This document shows, in pieces, positions 26,311 through 35,769 of a stretch of 64,000 nucleotides of DNA (positions are counted from its first letter, which is position 1; every line of letters starts with the position of its first letter). The notes beneath the pieces were generated by a model that saw only the letters and a list, made by a program, of their open reading frames with translations, was not told the DNA's origin and did not search any database. Source of the stretch: a bacterium (GTDB lineage: Bacteria; Myxococcota; UBA727; JAUIJE01); NCBI GenBank assembly GCA_030431455.1, contig JAUIJE010000011.1, positions 186,001 to 250,000 of the forward strand, read 5' to 3'. The position numbers and the translations under genes were made by a program.

Positions 26311-29235
26311 TCAGCCAGGGCGGGCGTCGGCGGCGAACTGCCCGATGCCGACCGCCACCGCGTGAATCTCGTCGTCGACGTCGAGAAACGAAGCCGCGGT
26401 GGGGGGCGCGACCGGCAGCCCGGCGAAAAAGACGTCACAGGATCCCACCGCGTCGTGCTTGAGCAGCGCGCCGGAGTAGGGCGAGGGCTTCATGCGGAAG
26501 GGCAACGGTTCGCCCCCGCTGGCCGCGATGCCCATCTTGTCGACGTCGAAGTAGGCGTCGGCGGTGAGGTCTTCGAGGCTGAGGGTCTGGCCATCGAGCG
26601 GGTACACGTGTTGGTAAAACGCATCGGCGGCGAGCACTTCGTCCCGGAGCGCGCCGTGCTCATCGAACTCGACCAACACATTGAACGTGTGGTTCTCGAT
26701 GGCGTGCATCGTGCCCGTTTCGTCGACGAGGGGGCGCCCCTCTGGGTCGGTTTTCATGTCGTACAGAGCGTTCATCTGGATCGGCGCTTCGATGCCCACG
26801 GTGATGACCCGCAGCTGTTGGCGCATCAAGGTCTGGGCCTCGTCGACGAGCGCGTCCTGCCCGGCGCTGTCGCCCCCCCGACCCTTGTCCAGGGCCTCGC
26901 TCATCAACGTCTTGACCCGGTCGTGCTGCCAGACATCGAACATCAACTGTTTGGCGAATGCGGTGGGCCGGCAGTCCCCGATGCCCAACGACATCAACGC
27001 CACCAGGTCGGTGCGGGAGTCGCCGCCGTCCCGGCCGACGTCGGCAAGCTCGAAGCGGCCCTTGTCGAAGCGATCGAGCACCTTGTGTTCTTTGCTCTTG
27101 AGGTCCTCGAGGGGGCGGCGGCCATCCGGGGTCTGCAGGTGGAGCACGTCGTTGAGCTTGGCGTTCACCATACGGTTGAACGTCGCGAAGTCCGGGGCCC
27201 GGTCGATGCCCCATTCGCCCATCATTTTGCGCAACACGCGGACGGTGTGCCGCGTGACCGACATGTCCGGGATTTGCCCGCCGTAGGCCACGTTGCCGCC
27301 GATGACCACGCCGTCGGCCTGGGCTTGGGCCATGGCGCGGAGGTCGGCGGTCTGCGCCATGAACGTTCTGCCCCGGGCCCGCCGTGCGCGAAACGCGGGG
27401 TCCCGGGCCACCTCGGCGGAGGGGGTGAACGACACCGCGAGGACCCTGGCGTCCTCGGCCAACCGGGTCAGCGCCGCCGCATCCTTCTCCTCGATGCGGG
27501 CCCGGTCGGTGGGACCCGGCGCGCGGGCCATCGCCGCCGCCTTGTCTTTCAGCTGCCCCAAGCGTGTGCGCATGGCGGTCAGCATTTCGTTCACCAGGAC
27601 CTCTTGGTCGGTGCCGCGGTGCAACGACACGAGGTTTTCGAGTCCGCTCAGGCTGACCTCGAGCTTCCAAGCCACATTGCATTGCTGCAGCATCTGGGGG
27701 AACGCGCGGATGAGGTTCTCGACGTCACCCGTCACCGTCGCGACCTCGACCTGGGTGGCCAGGGTCCAGTAGTCCCGGCTCTCGCCCGCGCCTTGGCGGT
27801 CGAGGGCGACCTGCACCAGCTTGGCCATCGCCCGGGCGCCCTCGACGTCGCCCGCGGCGATCTGCATCTGCATCGCCACCGTGCCGGGGTAGGGGTCGAA
27901 GTTGAGGGCAAAGCCGGCTTCATAATACTTGCCCGCCGCCGCCAGCGCGTGCTGGGCCAGGGTCTGGTTGTCGACGACCGCCCCCGGGGACAGCCCGGCC
28001 TCGACGAGAATGGTCTCCCGCACCCCGGGGGTGAGCACGTGGGGGTCGTCGGATCGCTGGAGCCGCTGCGCGAGGTTGCGGTACTGCTTCCCGGTGGTGG
28101 CGAGCAGCTCGGCGGTGAGGCGGTCGCTGTTCGCCAGCGTGTCCTTGTCCAAATATGCGCGCCCGCCCTCCACCCCGGCGCGTTGCCGAACGGTGCGCAG
28201 ACATTCCTTCAGGCACACCCCGGGGTCGGGGTTGCATTTGCCCAGGGCGACCAATGCCATTTCCCGTCCGACTTCGTCCGACCCATAAGCGTCGTGGGCG
28301 GCGGCCATGATTTGGTAGGCCTCGTGCGCGGCGGCGAAGTTGGCGTTGTCCTTCGTGGGGGTGTCCATGAGCTTTTTGACGAGCTCGTTTTTGCACTGCG
28401 CGGTGAGGGGCCGGTGGGCGTAGCGCTTGGCCAGCGCCACCAGCCCATCGATGTCCGCGGTCTCGGCCAGCCCGGCGCGAAACGCGTCGATGGCCTGCAT
28501 CTCGGCTTTCATCGCGGCGGTGCGGGAGCCCAATGCTTGTGCATCCTTGAGGTAGAGCAGGTCGCCCATCGGGCCGAACGCTTCGACCATCGCGCGTTGC
28601 GCCACCGCCTCGTGGAGCTGGGCCTCGAGGGCCGCCGCCGCCGGTCCCCGGACGTTGGTGTGGAGCAGGGCCTGCACGTCGAGCCCGGCGGCTTGGCGCC
28701 ACCGGACGACACTGGGGATGCGGCCGAGCTTTTTCAGGAGCGCGGCCTGGGATTCGATGCCGTCGAGGGTCTTGAGCGCGGCGATGAAGTCGCCCGCGGC
28801 GCGTTTTTGGTACAGCGCCGACCGGCCGGGCAGCGCGGGGGTGGTGGGGCCGGGAGACGACGGCGCCTCCATGTGGTCGAGGCGCATCGTCGCCGCGCCC
28901 CCGACGGACAGGGCCGCGGGCACCGCCGCGCCGAGGTCTTCGAGGGTGGCGGCCAGCAGGGTCTTGACCGCGGGGGTGAGCGGGAACCGCTCGGCGACGT
29001 AGACGAGGGTGTTGATTTCGGCGGCGGTGGCCCGGCCCGCGTCGGTCAACGCGGGGAGCGCGCGCTCCAGAAATGTCTCGGGGTGGAGGCGGCCGGTGGA
29101 CGGGTCGACCGCGGCCTGCAGGCTCGCGAGGAGTTTGCGGTCGAGCGTGCGCCCGTCTCGCTGCACGGTGGGCGAGAGCTTCTGGTTCCGCGCGCGGGGG
29201 CGGCCGGCTGGCGTTGTGGCGCGTCGAATGCCCAT
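26311..29235 (-). CDS. Large helical protein with possible Cys-His-Asp catalytic triad
   Basis: 974 residues with no signal peptide and only one weakly hydrophobic segment. The first 650 residues are mainly amphipathic helices, with several Cys in CNPDPGVCLKECL. The C-terminal third has GIGDCRPTAFAKQLMFD, then AIENHTFNVLVEFDEHG, then EVLAADAFYQHVYPLD. This Cys...His...Asp order and the HTFNVLVEF strand resemble transglutaminase/papain-fold enzymes. This is a pattern guess, not a family match. TACAAT ends 5 nt before the start codon. A cytosolic or secreted effector-like role is possible but unproven. Confidence 0.68.
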   Translation of the reverse strand: MGIRRATTPAGRPRARNQKLSPTVQRDGRTLDRKLLASLQAAVDPSTGRLHPETFLERALPALTDAGRATAAEINTLVYVAERFPLTPAVKTLLAATLEDLGAAVPAALSVGGAATMRLDHMEAPSSPGPTTPALPGRSALYQKRAAGDFIAALKTLDGIESQAALLKKLGRIPSVVRWRQAAGLDVQALLHTNVRGPAAAALEAQLHEAVAQRAMVEAFGPMGDLLYLKDAQALGSRTAAMKAEMQAIDAFRAGLAETADIDGLVALAKRYAHRPLTAQCKNELVKKLMDTPTKDNANFAAAHEAYQIMAAAHDAYGSDEVGREMALVALGKCNPDPGVCLKECLRTVRQRAGVEGGRAYLDKDTLANSDRLTAELLATTGKQYRNLAQRLQRSDDPHVLTPGVRETILVEAGLSPGAVVDNQTLAQHALAAAGKYYEAGFALNFDPYPGTVAMQMQIAAGDVEGARAMAKLVQVALDRQGAGESRDYWTLATQVEVATVTGDVENLIRAFPQMLQQCNVAWKLEVSLSGLENLVSLHRGTDQEVLVNEMLTAMRTRLGQLKDKAAAMARAPGPTDRARIEEKDAAALTRLAEDARVLAVSFTPSAEVARDPAFRARRARGRTFMAQTADLRAMAQAQADGVVIGGNVAYGGQIPDMSVTRHTVRVLRKMMGEWGIDRAPDFATFNRMVNAKLNDVLHLQTPDGRRPLEDLKSKEHKVLDRFDKGRFELADVGRDGGDSRTDLVALMSLGIGDCRPTAFAKQLMFDVWQHDRVKTLMSEALDKGRGGDSAGQDALVDEAQTLMRQQLRVITVGIEAPIQMNALYDMKTDPEGRPLVDETGTMHAIENHTFNVLVEFDEHGALRDEVLAADAFYQHVYPLDGQTLSLEDLTADAYFDVDKMGIAASGGEPLPFRMKPSPYSGALLKHDAVGSCDVFFAGLPVAPPTAASFLDVDDEIHAVAVGIGQFAADARPG

Positions 29236-29240
29236 GCCCG

Positions 29241-29246
29241 ATTGTA
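29241..29246 (-). promoter_or_regulatory. Candidate -10 element (TACAAT) of a leaderless transcript
   Basis: TACAAT on the minus strand ends 5 nt before the ATG at 29235. Confidence 0.5.
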
Positions 29247-29284
29247 TGCCGTGGGCCGGAAAGTTGTCGGCCGGTGCCGTGGTC

Positions 29285-29659
29285 TCAGTCGCCCACGCGG
29301 ATCGAAAGCCAGTTCTTGGTCTCGGTAAACCGCTTGAACACGCGCTCGATCAGCGTGCCATTTCCTCGACCGGAGAGGGGCGGATCAGCGGCCTGGCCGG
29401 CGAACGCGGCCTCCCACGCGCCGGCCGAACCGCGCAGGACATTGTCGGCGGGGGCCGGGCCGCCCTCGACGAAGCGCAGTGCGGTGGGGCCGGTCTTGTA
29501 GACCTCGACGAGCAACCAAAGCGGCGGCTCGCCGTCCACCCCGAGGCACAGCGCCCCGTCGAACCCCGCGGGGCTTCCGTCCTCGACGATGCGGGCGGCC
29601 AGCAGGCCCAGCAGGCGCCGGCCGGGGGCGGCAGGGTCGGGGTAGCCCATCTCGTCCAT
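29285..29659 (-). CDS. Small protein, possibly SCP2-like
   Basis: 124 residues. The strand pattern ALCLGVDGEPPLWLLVEV, TALRFVEGGPAPADNVLRG, then WEAAFAG recalls SCP2/sterol-carrier domains, in which two strands are followed by a 'vxxx g' and a short helix. A C-terminal helix contains IERVFKRFTE. Only weak resemblance supports this. It has no signal peptide. The long frame continuing upstream is antisense to the next plus-strand gene and is not coding. Confidence 0.6.
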   Translation of the reverse strand: MDEMGYPDPAAPGRRLLGLLAARIVEDGSPAGFDGALCLGVDGEPPLWLLVEVYKTGPTALRFVEGGPAPADNVLRGSAGAWEAAFAGQAADPPLSGRGNGTLIERVFKRFTETKNWLSIRVGD

Positions 29660-29785
29660 GGCGACAGGGTGAACGCTGGCCGAGGCGTTGGCAACCGAGG
29701 TGGTCGCTCCCGGCCGCGGTCTGGGCGAGGGCCAAACCCGACCAGACCGGCGGTGCCACCCACGGGGGCCGGCGGTGCTGGCTGC

Positions 29786-29791
29786 TACCCT
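29786..29791 (+). promoter_or_regulatory. Candidate -10 element (TACCCT) of a leaderless transcript
   Basis: TACCCT ends 6 nt before the ATG at 29798, with no Shine-Dalgarno between. Confidence 0.4.
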
Positions 29792-29797
29792 CCGTCC

Positions 29798-31951
29798 ATG
29801 ATCGGTCGTGTGTTGATGTTCTGTGTGCCCGTTGTCGCGTGCGTGCCGGGTTGTCCCACCGGGGCCGACGCGCCCGAGCCCGACCCCCCCCTGGTCAGCT
29901 GCGCAGACCCCGTGGTCCCGGCGGCGACGTTCTCGTCGTTGGCGCTGGTGGTGCCCGCCGCGCTCAGCCTCCCGCCGGGTTTTTTGGACCGCCTGCGGGG
30001 GTTGGTCGCCACCGTGACCGCCGATGACGCCGCGTTCGCGACGGTGAGCGCGGTGGGGGACGACCCGGACACGCTTTACCTGGTCCTGTCCGAGCAGGCC
30101 GACGCGGTGCCCGCCCACGGCTTTGTCCACGCCCAAACCGCGGACAACGTCGTCGAGATCCGCGCGGTACGGCCCTTTGACCTCATGTACGGTGCCTATG
30201 CATTTTTGGAGAAGCTGGGCCTGCGCTACTTTCACCCGCTCGAGGTGCAGTTCGTGCATGCCACCGATCGCTCGGTGCTGCACATCCCGGATGACGTCGA
30301 CGAGACCCGCGAGAGCCCCTTCGCCGAGCGCGGCCTGCACCTGCACCTGCTGCACCCCACCGAGTACTACACCGCGTGGTTCGAGCCGTCGCCGCAGAAC
30401 CTCGAGGTCGCCCACCGGGTGATCGACTGGGCGGTGATGACCGGGACCAATCTCATCCAACATTACCATTTGGCGTTGGCGGACTGGTCGACCCTGCGGC
30501 CCCATCTCGACGCGATCATCGACTATGCCCACGCCCACGGGGTGCGCATGGGCTTCGTCGGTCAGCTCTACGACGACGGGCAAGGCCTGCAGCAGCAGTA
30601 CGCGTTTGTGCGCGACGCCGACGAGTGGGAGGCCGAGCTCACTGCCAGCCTCGACGAGGTCACCGCCAGTGACTTTGACGTGGTCGAGTTCGCCTTCGGC
30701 GAGTTCTTTGCGGTGGACGTGTACCGGCTGCGCGAGATGCTCAACTTCGCGGTGGACCGCCTCGACCCGCTCGGGGTGCAGGTGGGGGCCCAGAACCACA
30801 TCGGCAACTACGAGGACCTGTACACCGAGATCGACGGCGAGCCCATCTACTTCTACCACGTGCCCGGCACCGCCGACGAGCGCCTCGTACAAACTGTGCA
30901 TACCGTGTACTTCTACGACCTCTACCGCGACTGGGCGATGTACGAGCACGAGTCCTTCGCGATGCAGCGGGACTACATCCTCCAAGAACTCCCCGAACGG
31001 CCGGTGAAGTATTTCCCCGAGAGCGCCTACTGGGTGAGCGCGGACATCGATGTGCCGATCTTCTTCTCCGAGTTCATTCGGTCCCGCCACAACGACATTT
31101 CAGGCCTGTACCGCGACATCACCGCCGCGGGCCTGCCCGTCCTCGACGGGCACGTGCTGTACTCCAGCGGCCACGAGTGGAACTACTGGATGATCGACTA
31201 CCTCACCGCCCGCATGCTCTTTTTCCCCGAGGCCCAGCTCTCCACCTTTGTCGACCACATCGCCACCTCCTACCCCGGGTGCGAGGACGAATACGCGGAG
31301 CTGTTCACCGAATACATGGACCTGTCCACCGACTACCTCTTCGATCAACGCTTGACCGGGTATGTGCTCGGCGAAGACGCCCACGACGACATCGGGTACG
31401 TGGCCGGCTACGAGACCCACCCTCACCCGGTGCCCTTCGGCGTGCTGCGCAACGACTACGATCAAGCCGCCCGCGACGCGTACCGCACCGACGTGGTCGA
31501 CGCCCTGGCCCACGCCGTCGACGACTTCACCCCCTTGCGCCAGCGGGTCCGCGCCCTCTGCGAAGCCGCCCCCCCGTCATCGCAGACCGCGTGCCTCGAG
31601 TTCCGCGACGCGGTGGACGTGCTCACCTTGCGCCTGCGCTTCGCGGCCTTGCTCTACGGGGGCGTGCTCGACGTCATCGAAGGCCAGGACTCCGGGGACG
31701 CCAAGATTCTCGAGGCCGAGGCGTTGCTCGACGAGGTCCAGGACGTGGTGCTGGCCCGGAGCGAACACTACCGCTTCCCCCTCGACGAGCTGGTCGAGCC
31801 GCGGGCGAACTTGACCCGCTACCCCTTCGGCCTGTTGCGCCAAGCCCACAACCTGTGCCTGTGGTGGCGCCCCCTGGAAAAGGCCCGCATCTTTCTCGAC
31901 AAGGGCGACGACCCCTCACCGTTCGAGGTCACCCTCACCTGTCAGGACTGA
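29798..31951 (+). CDS. Glycoside-hydrolase-like lipoprotein (GH67/GH20-type N-domain)
   Basis: 717 residues. The lipobox is around CVPGC (Cys19). Residues about 115-145 (RPFDLMYGAYAFLEKLGLRYFHP) match the 'ATxYAxYxFLExxLGxRWxxP' motif of the alpha-glucuronidase/GH20-like N-terminal domain and DUF4838 proteins. A TIM-barrel-like region follows with HLHLLHPTEYY and DVVEFAFGEFF; the acid pair there could be catalytic. The C-terminal 200 residues are helical. A role in polysaccharide breakdown at the cell surface is inferred. TACCCT lies 6 nt upstream of the ATG. Confidence 0.7.
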   Translation: MIGRVLMFCVPVVACVPGCPTGADAPEPDPPLVSCADPVVPAATFSSLALVVPAALSLPPGFLDRLRGLVATVTADDAAFATVSAVGDDPDTLYLVLSEQADAVPAHGFVHAQTADNVVEIRAVRPFDLMYGAYAFLEKLGLRYFHPLEVQFVHATDRSVLHIPDDVDETRESPFAERGLHLHLLHPTEYYTAWFEPSPQNLEVAHRVIDWAVMTGTNLIQHYHLALADWSTLRPHLDAIIDYAHAHGVRMGFVGQLYDDGQGLQQQYAFVRDADEWEAELTASLDEVTASDFDVVEFAFGEFFAVDVYRLREMLNFAVDRLDPLGVQVGAQNHIGNYEDLYTEIDGEPIYFYHVPGTADERLVQTVHTVYFYDLYRDWAMYEHESFAMQRDYILQELPERPVKYFPESAYWVSADIDVPIFFSEFIRSRHNDISGLYRDITAAGLPVLDGHVLYSSGHEWNYWMIDYLTARMLFFPEAQLSTFVDHIATSYPGCEDEYAELFTEYMDLSTDYLFDQRLTGYVLGEDAHDDIGYVAGYETHPHPVPFGVLRNDYDQAARDAYRTDVVDALAHAVDDFTPLRQRVRALCEAAPPSSQTACLEFRDAVDVLTLRLRFAALLYGGVLDVIEGQDSGDAKILEAEALLDEVQDVVLARSEHYRFPLDELVEPRANLTRYPFGLLRQAHNLCLWWRPLEKARIFLDKGDDPSPFEVTLTCQD

Positions 31952-32940
31952 GCCCGCGCCGTCATCCACGCGGGGCGGCGTGCCTTCACCGTCATGGTGG
32001 CGGGGGCGACGTCGCGCACGAGCTGGGACAAGCCGGGGATGTCCCTCTCGGGCACCAGCTGCACCACCGCGTCCGGGGGCAACTGTGACAAGGTGTGATC
32101 GAGCCAGCCGCGCAACGCGTCCCCCGACAGCCCCGGAGGCACCGGCCGGCTGACCAAGGGCCGGGTGGGCAGCGGCAAGAACCGCTCGTCGACCAGCCGC
32201 CCCCCGGCTCGGTCGGGCACGAAGGTGAGCACCAAAAAGCCCTTCTCTTCGCCGAGCTCGGCCGTCGACGTGCGCTCCACCGACCCCGGGTACAGCACCG
32301 GGCCGGTGTGGGGCATGTCCAGCCGCTGTCGTCGGTGGATGTGCCCGGACAAAAACGCCGCGAACCCCACCGGCAAATCGTGCGCGTTGATCGTGTCTTC
32401 GCGATCACGAAACACGAAGTGGTGCGGCCCCACCGTCGCGCCCTCCACCGCGTGGTGAAACACCATCAAGCGCACCGACGGGCCCGCCCGCGGCGGCGCG
32501 AAACACGCGCCCAAGGAGGGAAAGACCTCGGCGATGTTCTTGTGGTAGCCGAAGCCGCACACGTCGAGCTTCACCCCCGCTGATTGCATGAACAGCGTGC
32601 GCGGGTGGTCGAGGACGAACAGCCGTTGGTGGTGAAACAGCAACGACGGCGGGAGCCGGCCGCGCTCGTGATTGCCCGCCACCACCACGGTGGGGATGCC
32701 CGCGCGGGCGGGCCGCAACAACAGCTCATAGGCCCGGTCGACGACCGCGGGGGGCGGGCAGCTCCGGTGAAAGACGTCGCCCCCGTGCACCACGAGGTCG
32801 ACGCCTTGGGCGATGGCGACGTCGAGGGCCCGGCTGGTGTTCTCAAAAAAGTCCACCCCCCGTCGACGGTCGTCGGTGCGGGGGCGGACGGGCAGATCGA
32901 ACCCGAGGTGGGTGTCGGACAAAAACAACACGCGCAGCAT
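31942..32940 (-). CDS. SbcD/YhaO-like calcineurin-type metallophosphoesterase
   Basis: 332 residues. The phosphoesterase motifs are in order: FLSDTHLGFD, VVHGGDVFHRS, VVVAGNHERG, MVFHHAVEG and LSGHIHRRQ. GPVLYPGSVERTSTAELGEEKGF is typical of SbcD/Mre11-like DNA exonuclease subunits. No SbcC-like ATPase is adjacent, so it may work alone. It converges on and overlaps the GH-like gene by 10 bp. The extended frame upstream of the ATG is not conserved-looking. Confidence 0.88.
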   Translation of the reverse strand: MLRVLFLSDTHLGFDLPVRPRTDDRRRGVDFFENTSRALDVAIAQGVDLVVHGGDVFHRSCPPPAVVDRAYELLLRPARAGIPTVVVAGNHERGRLPPSLLFHHQRLFVLDHPRTLFMQSAGVKLDVCGFGYHKNIAEVFPSLGACFAPPRAGPSVRLMVFHHAVEGATVGPHHFVFRDREDTINAHDLPVGFAAFLSGHIHRRQRLDMPHTGPVLYPGSVERTSTAELGEEKGFLVLTFVPDRAGGRLVDERFLPLPTRPLVSRPVPPGLSGDALRGWLDHTLSQLPPDAVVQLVPERDIPGLSQLVRDVAPATMTVKARRPAWMTARAQS

Positions 32941-33047
32941 GTAGAAGATCCGTTCGCGGGCGGCCGCAGTTGCGGCCGCGCGATCGAGCCCGCGCCCGGG
33001 GCCGATCACGATGGATCTGGCGCGGTACGCTTCTTGGGGAGGCGCAC

Positions 33048-33446
33048 ATGGACCGAGCGACGGGGCGGGCGGTGGTGTTGGGGTTGACCGGCGCGGTGTT
33101 CGTGGTGGTCGCGGTGATGACGTTGCTCGACCCCGACCAGACGGCGGCGGGGTTGGGGCAGGCGCTTCACGGGGCGGATGGCCACAGCGAGTTCCACGCG
33201 GTCTATGTCGGGTTGTGGCTCGCCCAGGCCGCGCTTTGTGCCTGGGCGGTCTGGCGCCGGCGCGAGCCGCTCCTCGGCGACGTGGTGATGTTGCTGGTGG
33301 CGGGGCAGGTGGTGGGCCGCGTCGTGGCCACGTTTCGCAGCGGCTGGCCCGATCAGCTGATCGTGCCGTTTGTGCTCGAGGGCATCGGGCTGGTCCTGCT
33401 GGCGGTGCTTCGCCCGTCCCGCCCCGCCCGCGGCGCACTGCGTTAG
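33048..33446 (+). CDS. DUF4345-like small membrane protein
   Basis: 132 residues with four predicted helices: AVVLGLTGAVFVVVAVMTLL, VYVGLWLAQAALCAWAVW, VVMLLVAGQVVGRVVATF and VPFVLEGIGLVLLAVL. The order and the FHAVYVGLW motif fit DUF4345 proteins of unknown function. A GGGGAGG site precedes the ATG, and TACGCT lies 16 nt upstream. Its stop codon TAG forms part of TAGACT, the probable -10 of the alkane-monooxygenase gene that follows 9 nt later. Confidence 0.78.
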   Translation: MDRATGRAVVLGLTGAVFVVVAVMTLLDPDQTAAGLGQALHGADGHSEFHAVYVGLWLAQAALCAWAVWRRREPLLGDVVMLLVAGQVVGRVVATFRSGWPDQLIVPFVLEGIGLVLLAVLRPSRPARGALR

Positions 33447-33449
33447 ACT
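33444..33449 (+). promoter_or_regulatory. Candidate -10 element (TAGACT) overlapping a stop codon
   Basis: TAGACT ends 6 nt before the ATG at 33456. Its first three bases are the stop of the upstream gene. Confidence 0.4.
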
Positions 33450-33455
33450 CTTCGC

Positions 33456-34562
33456 ATGAGATGGCGGGCCAAAGACTTCGGGTACCTGTTGCCCTTCGGG
33501 CTGACCGCGGTGCTGTTCGTGCTCACCAACATGGGCGGGGTGTTTCGCGGCGCGGGCATGCTTGTCGCGTTCGCCATCGTCCCGGTGCTCGACAAGCTCA
33601 TCGGCCTCGACACCGAGAACGTGCCCGCCGAAGAGGAGCCCGCGCGGGAGGCGAGCTGGTACTTCCGCTCGCTGCTGCTCTTGTGGGTGCCGGTGCAGCT
33701 CGGGATCATGACCTACGCGATGTGGCGCATCGACCGCGAGGCGGCGCCGTTGTGGTTCGCCGCGCTCCTCGGGGTACCCCTCGGCCTGATGAACGGCGGG
33801 GTGGGCATCAACGTCGCCCACGAGCTCGGCCACCGCAACACCTGGCCCGAGAAGTGGGGGGCGCGGCTTTTGTTGTGCAGCGTGAGCTACGGTCATTTCA
33901 CCGTCGAGCACAACCTCGGGCACCACATCCGGGTCGCGACCCCGGTGGACCCCGCCACCGCCCGCTTGGGCGAGGGGTTTTGGCGGTTCTTGTTCCGCAC
34001 CATCCCCGGGCAGTTTGTGCATGCCTGGCGCATCGAAAACGCGCGGGTGCGCCGGGCGCGCGGCCGTGCATTGTCATTGCACAACCGCATGATCTGGCTG
34101 GTGGCCGCCCCGTTCGCGATCATGGCCGTGCTCTTCGCGTACGGCGGCGCGTCAGGCGGCCCGCGGCTGCTGGTGTACTTCTTGTCGCAAAGCCTGTTCG
34201 CGATCTTGCTCCTCGAAGCGGTCAACTACGTGGAGCACTACGGCTTGCTCCGCGCCGAGACCGCCCCCGGGGTGTACGAGAAGGTGCAACCTCGCCATTC
34301 GTGGAATGCGTCGTTCATGGTCACCAACTGGATTCTGTTCGGTTTGCAGAGACATTCCGATCACCACGCCTACGCCGGCCGGCGCTACCAAATCCTGCGG
34401 CACACCGACGGCGCCCCCCAGCTCCCCGCGGGCTACCCGGTGATGATCATGCTCGCCCTGGTGCCCCCGCTGTGGCGCCGGACCATGGACTGGCGGGTGC
34501 TAAATGCCCGAAAAATAACAGGAAACCCTTTTGCTGACGATCCCATGACAGAAGCCCGCTAG
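33456..34562 (+). CDS. alkB: Alkane 1-monooxygenase (AlkB family)
   Basis: 368 residues, close to the usual 380-400. Four or more membrane helices precede the di-iron histidine boxes HELGHR (from residue 122), EHNLGHH (about 150) and LQRHSDHH (about 300), plus NYVEHYGL, the AlkB signature. These integral membrane enzymes hydroxylate the terminal carbon of alkanes or fatty acyl chains, receiving electrons from rubredoxin. No rubredoxin gene lies in the window. It is followed by a PlsC-type acyltransferase 11 nt downstream, which suggests a lipid-related operon. Confidence 0.93.
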   Translation: MRWRAKDFGYLLPFGLTAVLFVLTNMGGVFRGAGMLVAFAIVPVLDKLIGLDTENVPAEEEPAREASWYFRSLLLLWVPVQLGIMTYAMWRIDREAAPLWFAALLGVPLGLMNGGVGINVAHELGHRNTWPEKWGARLLLCSVSYGHFTVEHNLGHHIRVATPVDPATARLGEGFWRFLFRTIPGQFVHAWRIENARVRRARGRALSLHNRMIWLVAAPFAIMAVLFAYGGASGGPRLLVYFLSQSLFAILLLEAVNYVEHYGLLRAETAPGVYEKVQPRHSWNASFMVTNWILFGLQRHSDHHAYAGRRYQILRHTDGAPQLPAGYPVMIMLALVPPLWRRTMDWRVLNARKITGNPFADDPMTEAR

Positions 34563-34573
34563 CGTTCGGACCC

Positions 34574-35347
34574 ATGGACGGCGCGGCACTGGTTTCTCAT
34601 CCCGTGGAAGTTTTTCCTTACGACCCTCAGGCACCCGAGAAGGTGAGCAAAATGCCGTGCTATCGCGCGGTGTACTACACGCTCAGCATCAGCTCGCGGT
34701 TTCTGTGGTCCAGTCTCTTTGGCAACGGCACCATCGAGCGGTGTGACGAGCTGATGGACTGGTGGGCGCGCAAGATTTTTGCGTCCGGCAACGCCGAGCT
34801 CACCACCGTGGGCAATCACTTGCTCGATCCCACGCGGCCCTACCTGTTCATGTCCAACCATTCGTCGATCCTCGACATCCCCGCGGCCTACGCCTCGTCG
34901 AGCCACAGCATCCGGATGGTGATGAAAAAGGAGCTCAAGAAGTTCCCGGTGTGGGGACAAGCGCTCGTGGCCTCTGGCTTTGTGCCCGTGTCCCGCGCGG
35001 GCAATCGCGCCGAAGCGATCAAACAAATGGACGAGGCCAAAAAGCAGCTCGACCGCGGGGTGTCGATTTGGGTCTACCCCGAAGGCACGCGGTCCCGCAG
35101 CGGGGAGCTCGCCCCCTTCAAAAAGGGCGGCTTCCACGTCGCCCGCGACCTCGGCATGGAGATCGTGCCCGCGTGGATCACCGGCACCCGGGACGCGGTG
35201 CCCGCGGACACCTTCAACGTCACCTACAACCGCAAATGCCGGGTGGCGTTCGGGTCGCCGGTGTCGACCCAGGACCGCGACATCGACGAGCTCATGACCG
35301 AGGTGCGCGACAGCATGGTCGAGCTGTCGCAGCTGCCGCTCCCGTGA
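34574..35347 (+). CDS. plsC: 1-acyl-sn-glycerol-3-phosphate acyltransferase (PlsC family)
   Basis: 257 residues. The acyltransferase motifs are [12 protein letters not shown] (HX4D, His about 96), [24 protein letters not shown] (about 167-180) and [10 protein letters not shown]. It transfers acyl groups to lysophosphatidic acid at the inner membrane. The family also includes ornithine-lipid and other acyltransferases. Its stop overlaps the GTG start of the VOC-family gene, so the two are coupled. Confidence 0.92.
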   Translation: MDGAALVSHPVEVFPYDPQAPEKVSKMPCYRAVYYTLSISSRFLWSSLFGNGTIERCDELMDWWARKIFASGNAELTTVGNHLLDPTRPYLFMSNHSSILDIPAAYASSSHSIRMVMKKELKKFPVWGQALVASGFVPVSRAGNRAEAIKQMDEAKKQLDRGVSIWVYPEGTRSRSGELAPFKKGGFHVARDLGMEIVPAWITGTRDAVPADTFNVTYNRKCRVAFGSPVSTQDRDIDELMTEVRDSMVELSQLPLP

Positions 35348-35763
35348 GCCGCCCCCGCTTCCACCTCGCGTTCGAGGTCACCGACCTCGACGCCGCCCAC
35401 CGCTTCTACACCGAGGTGCTCGGGGCCGCGGTGGGGCGCACCGACGCGCGCTGGATCGACTTTGATTTCTGGGGGCATCAGATCACCGCCCACCTGGTGG
35501 ACGAGGCCGACGCCGCCGCCCACAACGACGTCGACGGGGACGAGGTGCCCGCCCGCCACTTCGGGTTGATTCTGCCCTGGGACGACTGGCACGCCCTGCG
35601 CGATCGCCTGCAAGCCGCGGGGGTGGCGTTCTTGCTTGCGCCCAAAATTCGCTTCGCGGGAAAAGCCGGCGAGCAGGCCACCATGTTCCTGCGCGACCCC
35701 TCGGGCAATGCTCTTGAGTTCAAGAGCTTCCAGGACGAACGCTCGATTTTTGACGCGGGCTGA
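35344..35763 (+). CDS. VOC/glyoxalase-superfamily protein
   Basis: 139 residues. The first beta-alpha-beta-beta-beta unit starts [23 protein letters not shown], and the second ends [17 protein letters not shown] metal-ligand set is suggested by His8 (FHLAF), the mid-chain HFGLIL, and the Glu in ALEFKSF. It resembles VOC proteins annotated as dioxygenase or glyoxalase-like enzymes; the substrate is unknown. The GTG start overlaps the plsC stop (GTGA). Confidence 0.9.
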   Translation: MSRPRFHLAFEVTDLDAAHRFYTEVLGAAVGRTDARWIDFDFWGHQITAHLVDEADAAAHNDVDGDEVPARHFGLILPWDDWHALRDRLQAAGVAFLLAPKIRFAGKAGEQATMFLRDPSGNALEFKSFQDERSIFDAG

Positions 35764-35769
35764 GGCGCG

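Noticed and set aside
34762-35343. N-terminal extension of the VOC protein to 34762
   Set aside because: It overlaps plsC in another frame. The VOC domain begins at the GTG 35344, which overlaps the plsC stop.
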